This document shows positions 1 through 6,885 of a stretch of 21,368 nt of DNA, in pieces (the first letter of the stretch is position 1; every line of letters starts with the position of its first letter). The stretch comes from JBDKJS01 sp039806065 (GTDB lineage: Bacteria; Bacteroidota; Bacteroidia; AKYH767-A; 2013-40CM-41-45). Where the stretch lies: NCBI GenBank assembly GCA_039806065.1, contig JBDKJS010000091.1:1-21368 (forward strand). The letters are read 5' to 3'. A program made the translations under genes and the position numbers. The notes beneath the pieces are model-generated. The model saw nothing but the letters and a program-made list of their open reading frames with translations, ran no database searches and had not been told where the DNA came from.

Positions 1-1127
1 TAGGTAAAACTAGCTTGGCACAGATCATTGCCCAAGAATTGAAACGTCCGTTTTTTCTGCTAAGTGCCATCAACAGTGGCGTAAAGGAAATTAGAGATGT
101 ACTTGAAAAGGCAAAAGGCAACTTATTGTCGGCCGGTAAAACACCCTTGCTTTTTATAGATGAAATTCATCGGTTTAGCAAATCGCAACAGGACAGTTTG
201 CTGCCTGCAGTGGAGAAAGGGGTGATTACCCTCATAGGTGCTACTACTGAGAATCCAAGTTTTGAAATCATAGGCCCCCTCCTATCTCGGTGCCAAGTAT
301 ATACCTTGCACGAGCTTACCAAGCTTGATTTAATGGAGATACTCCAGCATGCATTGAAAAATGATGGCTATTTGCAACAAAAAAAAATTGAGATAAAGGA
401 ATGGGAAGCCCTATTGCGTTTTAGTGGTGGCGATGCCAGAAAATTGCTCAACTTAGCTGAACTAATCATTAATACCTTAGGAGGCGATGTGGTAGCGATA
501 GACAATGATACGGTAGCCCAAATACTGCAAAAGCAAATTCACCGGTATGACAAACAAGGTGAGCTGCACTATGACCTGGCTTCGGCCTTGATCAAATCTA
601 TCAGAGGCAGTGATCCCAATGCAGGAGTTTATTATTTGGCACGAATGCTTAAAGGGGGCGAAGATCCACTTTTTATAGCTCGAAGGTTGGTAATATTGGC
701 TGCTGAGGATATTGGCAATGCCAATCCTACTGCCATTATCATGGCCAATAACATATTTGATGCTTGCTCAAAAATAGGCATGCCAGAGGCTCGAATCATG
801 CTTTCGCAATTAGTTACTTACTTAGCGTGTAGTAATAAAAGTAATTCAGCTTATATGGCCATAGCACAAGCTTATGACGCAGTAGATCAGCATGCTGATG
901 CAGCGGTGCCATTGCCCCTGCGCAATGCACCCACTGCCCTTATGAAAGAATTAGGTTATGGAAAAAGTTACGGCTATTCGCATTTAGGTGAAGATCAATT
1001 TATAGATCAGGAATTTTTACCTGATGCTTTAGCCGGAAAGGCTTTTTATACGCCAGGTAATAATGCCAGGGAGCTTGAAATGCGTGCATTCCTGAAGCAA
1101 CGCTGGAAATCAAAATATGGCTATTGA
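1..1127 (+). CDS. rarA: Replication-associated recombination protein A (AAA+ ATPase), 5' end missing
   Basis: RarA/MgsA (Mgs1/WRNIP1 family) is a clamp-loader-like AAA+ ATPase that acts at stalled or gapped replication forks in the cytoplasm. The reading frame is open to the first base and begins inside the Walker A motif (GKTSLAQ, from base 3), so roughly the first 40-50 residues lie outside the window. A TTG at 15 is an internal Leu codon, not the start. Visible next are Walker B (LLFIDEIHRF), sensor 1 (GATTENPSFE) and the arginine-finger region (LLSRCQVY). The family-specific C-terminal half follows: the segment with KSIRGSDPNAGVYYLARML, the AAEDIGNANP stretch, and the ending with PLPLRNAPT and YTPGNN. 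This C-terminal signature separates RarA from RuvB and DnaX. The stop at 1125-1127 overlaps by 7 bases the stop of the convergent gene on the minus strand. Identification is firm. Confidence 0.96.
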   Translation, partial: GKTSLAQIIAQELKRPFFLLSAINSGVKEIRDVLEKAKGNLLSAGKTPLLFIDEIHRFSKSQQDSLLPAVEKGVITLIGATTENPSFEIIGPLLSRCQVYTLHELTKLDLMEILQHALKNDGYLQQKKIEIKEWEALLRFSGGDARKLLNLAELIINTLGGDVVAIDNDTVAQILQKQIHRYDKQGELHYDLASALIKSIRGSDPNAGVYYLARMLKGGEDPLFIARRLVILAAEDIGNANPTAIIMANNIFDACSKIGMPEARIMLSQLVTYLACSNKSNSAYMAIAQAYDAVDQHADAAVPLPLRNAPTALMKELGYGKSYGYSHLGEDQFIDQEFLPDALAGKAFYTPGNNARELEMRAFLKQRWKSKYGY

Positions 1128-1609
1128 AAGGATTTGAATAGCTGCTGTGCATAGAAACTATATTGCGTTAATAAATCTGCATCAATATGCAGCGATTTAA
1201 CTTTTGATAAACTGTAATTCGTTTCGGCAGTAATGCTAGCCCCTCGCGAAAGGAGTTTATAATGCATGCACTGTATCTTATGAGGCGATACAATGACAAA
1301 CCAAGCATTTTTATAAGGATAATCTTGATACTGTTCATCAAAACTAAACTTACCGTTGGCCCTGAATTTTACTTCCATGTAAAAGAGATCGCCATTGACC
1401 GCACTTTGCACCACAAAATCAGGCATATAACGAAGCGCCTTACTGGTTTTGTTTTGATTGTTTCTAATAAGCTTGCTAAGTGATGGTTGAATGCGCTCCA
1501 ATCCATAATTAAAAATATTGTATCCTGAATTGGCAAATAAATCTTGAACCAATTGTTCGGCAAGGCGCCCTTTTAAAACATTTAGATTGAAATTTTTTGA
1601 ATTATTCAT
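1121..1609 (-). CDS. Small PD-(D/E)XK-like nuclease family protein, uncharacterised
   Basis: This is a 162-residue protein with no signal peptide or membrane segment, so probably cytoplasmic. I do not recognise a named family. The layout fits a minimal PD-(D/E)XK (restriction-endonuclease-like) core. An N-terminal helix carries KGRLAEQLVQDLF with Glu18. A strand carries MPDFVV with Pro63-Asp64. A further strand carries FYMEVKFR with Glu79 and Lys81, the E-x-K signature. A strand AWFVIVSP follows at 102-109. This helix-D-ExK order is seen in Holliday-junction resolvase-like and YraN-like proteins, but the sequence between differs from YraN. It has its own ATG (1607-1609) and is transcribed away from the GWxTD gene, from the shared region 1610-1729. 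Its stop (TAG) overlaps the rarA stop tail to tail. A role in DNA repair or restriction is inference. The fold call is moderately secure and the substrate is unknown. Confidence 0.7.
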   Translation of the reverse strand: MNNSKNFNLNVLKGRLAEQLVQDLFANSGYNIFNYGLERIQPSLSKLIRNNQNKTSKALRYMPDFVVQSAVNGDLFYMEVKFRANGKFSFDEQYQDYPYKNAWFVIVSPHKIQCMHYKLLSRGASITAETNYSLSKVKSLHIDADLLTQYSFYAQQLFKSFQ

Positions 1610-1688
1610 TTGAGCTCAAGGTAGTAATTAAAACAGCATTGTGTGAATGGTTCATTTTCTAACAAATGGATGATAATGCATAGCCATA

Positions 1689-1696
1689 TAATTTTG
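1689..1696 (+). promoter_or_regulatory. Candidate -7 box for the GWxTD gene
   Basis: The bases TAATTTTG match the Bacteroidetes -7 consensus TAnnTTTG exactly. The match is 33 bases before the preferred ATG at 1730, which would leave a leader of about 25-28 bases. No convincing TTTG or TTG lies at the -33 distance, so only half of the promoter is supported. Confidence 0.45.
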
Positions 1697-1729
1697 TAAC
1701 TTGGCATCTCATTTAATTAGTTGACTGCC

Positions 1730-3205
1730 ATGCGAACCTTCTTAAACTTTGTTTCACTATTAGTACTTAGTATTTCGCTTTTAAATGCTAAACCTACCGC
1801 TTTTCTAAACTACTGCAATTTTTACAATCCAGGACAGGGCAATCAATTTGAGGCTTTCGTAACTGTGGATATTAATTCAGTGAAAATAGTATCTACACCC
1901 GATAATAAATTTACAGCTAAGGTTTTATTAGAATGGAAAATATTAGAGCAGCAAAAAATAGTATTCTATGATAAATATTTGTTGACCGCAGAGCCACAAG
2001 CTGAAAAACAACAATTGAGTGCCTTCATGGACAAAGTTAGCGTAATGCTACCGAACGGTTTGTATTCACTTCAGGTAACAGCAACAGATGCCAATGATGA
2101 CTCTAGCACTGCTACTGCACAATTTAATTTTGAATTGAAGATGGATGCGCAGCAAATAAGTGCATCGCAAATATTGCTGATAGATAAAAGCATCACAATA
2201 AAAAATAATAAATATCTAAGAAATGGTAAGCTCATGTATCCTTTGGTAAGTAATGTTTTTCCTAATGATAGTGATGAAGTGAATTTCTATGCTGAGTTCT
2301 ACAATGCCACGGCCGATGTAGTTGGAAGTGAGATGCTGTTGAAGTATGCCTTATACTCTTCTGACAAATCAAATGTAATTGGGCAATTAGTGGCCAATAA
2401 AAAAGTGCAGGCAGAAAAAATTATTGCCATTGAAGGATCACTACCCTTACAATCAGTGCCTACTGGTAATTATACATTGTCTATTGAACTGCGCGATAGA
2501 ACCAATAACCTGCTTGCAGCCACCGAATTGCTTATTGAAAGAACGTTGCCAAATTATAATGCCGGCAATATTATTGACCTAGAACAATTGCATGATATGG
2601 ACTCTTTCACGGTAGCCACAACTTTTGCGGCTAGCATCACCGGTTTAGATAGTTTGTTGCACAGCGTAAACTGCCTCTACCCTATTAGCGGAAATTTTGA
2701 CCGTCAGTTTGCGCTCAATGTATTGGAATCTCGAAGGGAAGATTATTTACAAAAATATCTATACTACTTTTGGAACAAGCGAAGCCCCAACCGTGAAGAA
2801 GCAGCATGGCGTGCCTATAGCGACAGTGTGAGGTATGCCGATTCGCAATGGGGAAGTCATTATAAAAGAGGCTATGAGTCAGACAGGGGTAGGGTTTACT
2901 TACAATATGGTGCACCCAATGATATGGCCGCAGATAGAACGGGTACTAAATGTTACCCCTATGAAATATGGCATTACTATAAATTAAAAAATCAAAGCAA
3001 CCGAAGGTTTTTGTTCTATAGTAGCGAAAACATTAGTAATGACTATGTGCTGTTGCACAGCGATGCCATTGGCGAATTACAAGAACCCAATTGGGATGTA
3101 GTATTGCATGAAAGAAATCAATCTTTTGGTAACGATTGGGACAATAGAAATGCAAATAGGTATGTTGGCAAGCGCACGCTCGAAGACTTTGCCACACCTC
3201 ATTAA
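1730..3205 (+). CDS. Secreted GWxTD domain-containing protein
   Basis: The product is 491 residues from the ATG at 1730. A TTG nine bases upstream is in frame, but the ATG puts a clean signal peptide at the start: MRT, a hydrophobic stretch at residues 4-19, and a cleavage site near LLNA/KP. Export to the periplasm or surface is therefore likely. Residues 21-320 are beta-rich with no recognised motif (Ig-like character, for example GLYSLQVTATDANDDSS and GNYTLSIELRD). The C-terminal third (from about residue 323) matches the GWxTD domain found in Bacteroidetes. It contains YLYYFWNKRSPN, SVRYADSQWG, then DRGRVYLQYGAP, and later EIWHYYK and FLFYSS. The signature tetrad itself reads GYESD at 381-385 instead of GWxTD. 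The biochemical function of the domain is not known to me. The next gene, a glycosyltransferase, starts 36 bases after the stop, so co-transcription is possible despite a candidate promoter between them. Confidence 0.85.
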   Translation: MRTFLNFVSLLVLSISLLNAKPTAFLNYCNFYNPGQGNQFEAFVTVDINSVKIVSTPDNKFTAKVLLEWKILEQQKIVFYDKYLLTAEPQAEKQQLSAFMDKVSVMLPNGLYSLQVTATDANDDSSTATAQFNFELKMDAQQISASQILLIDKSITIKNNKYLRNGKLMYPLVSNVFPNDSDEVNFYAEFYNATADVVGSEMLLKYALYSSDKSNVIGQLVANKKVQAEKIIAIEGSLPLQSVPTGNYTLSIELRDRTNNLLAATELLIERTLPNYNAGNIIDLEQLHDMDSFTVATTFAASITGLDSLLHSVNCLYPISGNFDRQFALNVLESRREDYLQKYLYYFWNKRSPNREEAAWRAYSDSVRYADSQWGSHYKRGYESDRGRVYLQYGAPNDMAADRTGTKCYPYEIWHYYKLKNQSNRRFLFYSSENISNDYVLLHSDAIGELQEPNWDVVLHERNQSFGNDWDNRNANRYVGKRTLEDFATPH

Positions 3206-3215
3206 ACAAATTGCT

Positions 3216-3223
3216 TACTTTTG
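3216..3223 (+). promoter_or_regulatory. Candidate -7 box for the glycosyltransferase gene
   Basis: TACTTTTG matches TAnnTTTG and ends 17 bases before the ATG at 3241. A TTTG at 3188-3191 lies upstream with a 24-base spacer, slightly longer than usual. The box sits just after the stop codon of the upstream gene, so the glycosyltransferase may have its own promoter. Confidence 0.4.
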
Positions 3224-3240
3224 CGCCCTATTCTTAAGCC

Positions 3241-4242
3241 ATGCCTGTAACAGATCGTGTAGCCATTGTAATTTTAAATTGGAATGGCGCACATTACCTT
3301 GAGCAATTTTTACCATTTGTACTACTTCACAGTGGTAATGCTAGGGTCATAGTAGCTGATAATGCCAGCACTGATAACTCACTGAACCTTCTAGCAAATA
3401 AATTTAAAACGGTATCGGTTATTAAGCTACCCACTAATACTGGCTATGCCGGTGGTTATAACAAAGCATTGGCCACAATTGATGCCGATATATTTGTACT
3501 ACTCAATAGTGACATTGAAGTAACAGAAAAATGGCTAGAGCCAGTTGTTGATTATTTATACAACAACCAAAATGTGGCAGCAGCACAGCCTTTGATGTTA
3601 GACTATCATAACCGAGCCAAATTTGAATATGCAGGTGCAGCAGGTGGGTTTATAGATTTTTTAGGTTATCCCTATTGCAGGGGTAGAATATTTAATGAGC
3701 TGGAAGTAAACGCACATCAATATGACAATGTATTGCCTATTTTCTGGGCTAGTGGGGCTTGTTTATTCATTAAGGCTGAAAATTTTAAGATGATTGGTGG
3801 ATTTGATGAACAGTTTTTTGCGCATCAAGAGGAGATTGATCTGTGCTGGCGGTTGCACCTGGCCGGATTTGAAGTGGCGGTGGTTCCTCAGGCCCATGTT
3901 TACCATATAGGTGGAGGAACGTTGAATAAAAACAATCCTCATAAAACATTTTTAAATTATAGGAATAACCTACTGATGTTGCATAAGAACTTGCCTGCTC
4001 ACAAGTATAGAAATGTAATGTTCTGGCGATTTTTACTTGATTACCTAGCCGCATTTTCTTTTTTGTTCACAGGTGGTTTTACTTATTTTAAGGCGGTGGT
4101 GAAAGCACGCCAAGCATTCAGCAGGTTAAAAACAAGTATACCCACTTACAAGGGCAATCATTGGCCTTCCACCATCACCAACAGCAGCATTCTTAAAGCT
4201 TATTACTTGAATAAAACCAAGCGATACCAAGATATTAAATAA
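3241..4242 (+). CDS. Family 2 glycosyltransferase, rhamnosyltransferase-like
   Basis: The product is 333 residues with a GT-A fold of family GT2 at the N-terminus. It would transfer an activated sugar to a growing surface polysaccharide or lipid-linked acceptor at the inner face of the cytoplasmic membrane. Visible are the first strand with the nucleotide-sugar loop (VAIVILNWNGAHYLEQFL), VIVADNASTDNS (residues 37-47), NTGYAGGYNKAL (66-77), the metal-binding LNSDIEV (88-94, Asn-Ser-Asp in place of DxD), GFDEQFFAHQEEIDLCWR (187-204) with the catalytic acidic cluster (Glu197, Glu198, Asp200), and YHIGGGT (221-227). The pattern is closest to WbbL-type rhamnosyltransferases. The C-terminal stretch around 262-282 is aromatic and hydrophobic and may be membrane-associated. 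No other polysaccharide genes are in the window, so donor and acceptor cannot be inferred. The start is the only good ATG. Confidence 0.9.
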   Translation: MPVTDRVAIVILNWNGAHYLEQFLPFVLLHSGNARVIVADNASTDNSLNLLANKFKTVSVIKLPTNTGYAGGYNKALATIDADIFVLLNSDIEVTEKWLEPVVDYLYNNQNVAAAQPLMLDYHNRAKFEYAGAAGGFIDFLGYPYCRGRIFNELEVNAHQYDNVLPIFWASGACLFIKAENFKMIGGFDEQFFAHQEEIDLCWRLHLAGFEVAVVPQAHVYHIGGGTLNKNNPHKTFLNYRNNLLMLHKNLPAHKYRNVMFWRFLLDYLAAFSFLFTGGFTYFKAVVKARQAFSRLKTSIPTYKGNHWPSTITNSSILKAYYLNKTKRYQDIK

Positions 4243-4243
4243 T

Positions 4244-4277
4244 GTAACCAATTAAGTTAAAATTGCTGCATTGGTAC
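4244..4277 (+). terminator. Weak hairpin after the glycosyltransferase gene
   Basis: GT(A)ACCAAT pairs with ATTGGTAC as an 8-bp stem with one bulged A and a 17-base loop, directly after the stop codon. The downstream sequence is T-rich (4282-4298) but has no clean adjacent T-run. It may be a weak terminator or a chance pairing. Confidence 0.2.
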
Positions 4278-4317
4278 TAACATTTTATTCATTTTTTGCT
4301 ATAAAGGATATAGCATT

Positions 4318-6885
4318 ATGAACGAAAATATTGACCTGCTCATTCACCGAGCACAAGGTATAAGCAAAGCTGATTTACACAAGGCTATCAGACTACTTGA
4401 TGAGGCTTTGGCCATGGCCCATGAAACCAATCATCACATAGCTTTGGCCCATATTATATTTGAAAAGGCGGTCATTTACGATCAGCACCAACAATATAAA
4501 AAAGCGCTGGGGTCATACCAGGAGGCCTTGCTCTTTATGGAGCAAAACCACTTGCGCGAACTAAGCATTGAATGCAACAGTGCCCTAAGTAAATTATTTA
4601 TCAAGCTCGGAGATTTGCCAGCATCATTGCACCACTTGCTTAAACAGGCTAGCCTTTTTAATGTGTTAAATGATAAACAAGGCACCGCTACTATTAACGC
4701 AGAAATTGGCAACTTTTATGTTTTACTAAACGATCATATCCATGCCATCAATTACTTTAAAAAGGCATTAAAGCTGAATGAAGAATTAAAAAATGAAACT
4801 GCTTGCAGGAAAAACTTTTTAGCCCTTGCCAAAGCCTACATCAGAATAAAAGATCTGGACAAGGCACACTATTATGTGGTGCGCAGCAGCAGAAAGCAAA
4901 TAACTTTTGAAACCGAAGCCGACTTTAATACACAAGCACAGCTGCATCAAACACTTGCAGAGTTGTTTCAATTACAAAAGCAGTACGACAAGGCCATCAT
5001 GGCGTGCCAAGATGGATTGCAATGCGCCATGGATGGTGCAGGCATTGTAGTAAAAACTAATTTAAGAACTCAGTTGGGCACACTGTATATGGAATTGCTT
5101 CAGTATGATAAAGCCATTGCTTGCTTTGAAAAAGCATTGGCCACCAGTCAAGCTTCGCCCAATGAAACCAATAGGACCATTATTCTAAAACTATTAAGCG
5201 AATGCTATGAAGCCAATGCTGATTTTGATAAGGCACTCTTCTTTTACAAACAATATTTTGAAGAAGACAGGAAACTGTTTGATGAAAACATGAATATTAA
5301 AGTAAAAGGCCTTCAAATAAAGTATGATTTGGATGAGTTGAAAAAACAAAAGGAAATAGCTGAATTAAGTGATAAACTTAAAGAGCAGTTTTTAGCTAAC
5401 GTAAGTCATGAGATTAGAACGCCCATGAATGGTGTGCTAGGAATGACTCACCTACTCCACCAAACTCTTCTCACTGATGAACAGCGCGAATATATTCAAG
5501 CAATAACACAAAGCGCCAATAACCTGATGGTTATTATTAATGACATACTAGATTTTAGCAAAATTAACGCTGGGAAAATAGAACTCAGCAATCATGAATT
5601 TAACCCGCGCGAAGTGGTAAAAGGAGTGATTCAGCTACTTCAAGTTAAGGCAAATGAGAAAAATATTAAGCTTAGCTGCATCATAGATTACAACCTTGCT
5701 GATTATATTTGGGGCGATGCAATTAGGTTAAATCAAATATTAACTAATTTAGTAGGAAATGCAATTAAGTTTACAGATCAGGGAAAAGTAACCCTTGAAA
5801 TTCAAGAGCTTGAAAATGATGGCACCTATACTAAATTACGATTTAAAGTAAAGGATACCGGAATAGGCATCCCTATTCATAAATTGCAAGCAGTATTTGA
5901 GAGCTTTGAACAAGCTGATAATAATAAAAGAAGATATGAAGGTACCGGATTGGGCCTTACTATTGTTAAACAGTTGGTAGAATTACAAGGAGGACAAATT
6001 AGTGTAAAAAGTAAAGAAGGTGAAGGGGCAACATTTATAGCTGATATTAGTTTCAAAATTGCATCACAATCAAATAATGCAATTAATACGAATAAAGTAA
6101 ACAAAAATACGGTGCAAACAATTACCAAACAGAATTTTAACCACGTAAACATTTTAGTAGTTGAGGACAATAAAGTAAACCAACTGCTGGTGAAGAACAT
6201 GCTGTCAAAGTTTGGATTTGGGAACGTGACCACTGTGGATAGACCTAGCAAAGCCTTTGAACTATTTGACACGAATAATTTTGACCTCATTCTAATGGAT
6301 ATTCAAATGCCTGAAATGGATGGATATGAAGCAACCAAAATTATAAGATCAAAATTTAAAGCATTGGATCAAACACCCATAATAGCCATAACGGCCGATG
6401 CAAGTGAAAAAGAAAAAATTAAAGCCCGTGAAGCAGGTATGATTGATTATGTAGTGAAGCCATATACCCCTGATGAGTTACTTAATTGCCTTCAGAAATA
6501 TGTGAAGCATGCGGAAGTACTACCTGAGATTTCTTCCGGATTAAATTTAGATTTTTTAAATAAATTTACTGGTGGCGATAGGCAACTCACCATACAATTG
6601 ATTGAAATATTTTTAAAGCAGGTGCCCGATGCGCTCCAGCAAATGGATGCCCATGTTGCTTCTAAAAATTATAAAGAATTGTTTGCGGTGGCGCATAAAA
6701 CAAAATCAAGTATCAGCATCTTTGAGTTCAATGAACTTAAAAATTTGCTTTTAGAAATTGAAGAGTGTTGCAAAGAACTTACCAATCTGGATACCATACC
6801 AGGCATCTATACCATGTTTAAAAATGGCTGTTTCCCAGCAATAGATGAACTTAAAATGGCGTTGCAAAAATTACTCAATCAATAA
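4318..6885 (+). CDS. TPR hybrid sensor histidine kinase with receiver and HPt domains
   Basis: The product is 855 residues with no signal peptide and no transmembrane segment, so a cytosolic sensor kinase. About seven TPR units occupy residues 42-320 (for example YDKAIACFEKALA at 263-275), followed by a short coiled linker (330-357). The DHp domain carries FLANVSHEIRTPMNG with phospho-acceptor His364. The HATPase domain has its N-box around Asn477-Asn481, the G1 box DTGIGIP (513-519), the F-box FESFEQAD (527-534) and the G2 box GTGLGL (542-547). The receiver domain has acidic Glu616-Asp617, phospho-acceptor Asp661 in LILMDIQMPEMDG, Thr692 and Lys714. The C-terminal HPt domain has His793 in VAHKTKSS. 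A full phosphorelay up to HPt is thus on one chain. No response regulator with an output domain is nearby. AAAGGA at 4303-4308 is a ribosome-binding site 9 bases before the ATG. The TPR region probably binds a partner protein or peptide. The gene is likely monocistronic and ends tail to tail with the next gene. Confidence 0.95.
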   Translation: MNENIDLLIHRAQGISKADLHKAIRLLDEALAMAHETNHHIALAHIIFEKAVIYDQHQQYKKALGSYQEALLFMEQNHLRELSIECNSALSKLFIKLGDLPASLHHLLKQASLFNVLNDKQGTATINAEIGNFYVLLNDHIHAINYFKKALKLNEELKNETACRKNFLALAKAYIRIKDLDKAHYYVVRSSRKQITFETEADFNTQAQLHQTLAELFQLQKQYDKAIMACQDGLQCAMDGAGIVVKTNLRTQLGTLYMELLQYDKAIACFEKALATSQASPNETNRTIILKLLSECYEANADFDKALFFYKQYFEEDRKLFDENMNIKVKGLQIKYDLDELKKQKEIAELSDKLKEQFLANVSHEIRTPMNGVLGMTHLLHQTLLTDEQREYIQAITQSANNLMVIINDILDFSKINAGKIELSNHEFNPREVVKGVIQLLQVKANEKNIKLSCIIDYNLADYIWGDAIRLNQILTNLVGNAIKFTDQGKVTLEIQELENDGTYTKLRFKVKDTGIGIPIHKLQAVFESFEQADNNKRRYEGTGLGLTIVKQLVELQGGQISVKSKEGEGATFIADISFKIASQSNNAINTNKVNKNTVQTITKQNFNHVNILVVEDNKVNQLLVKNMLSKFGFGNVTTVDRPSKAFELFDTNNFDLILMDIQMPEMDGYEATKIIRSKFKALDQTPIIAITADASEKEKIKAREAGMIDYVVKPYTPDELLNCLQKYVKHAEVLPEISSGLNLDFLNKFTGGDRQLTIQLIEIFLKQVPDALQQMDAHVASKNYKELFAVAHKTKSSISIFEFNELKNLLLEIEECCKELTNLDTIPGIYTMFKNGCFPAIDELKMALQKLLNQ

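Noticed and set aside
1610..1619. Ten-base palindrome TTGAGCTCAA directly before the nuclease start codon
   Set aside because: It is too short and isolated to separate from chance, and no second copy was noticed near other genes.
1721..1729. TTG at 1721 as the start of the GWxTD protein
   Set aside because: The ATG nine bases later gives a standard signal peptide with a basic N-terminus, so the longer start is unnecessary.
3785..4054. An 89-codon minus-strand frame inside the glycosyltransferase gene
   Set aside because: It overlaps the catalytic core of a clear GT2 protein and has no recognisable motif.
4291..4299. T-rich stretch ATTTTTTGC before the kinase gene as a -7 box
   Set aside because: It has two mismatches to TAnnTTTG and no -33 element. 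No promoter is called there.
5877..6290. A 137-codon open frame on the minus strand inside the kinase gene
   Set aside because: It is an out-of-frame shadow of the well-supported kinase. Its Ser/Leu/Phe-rich translation shows no domain and it has no start context.
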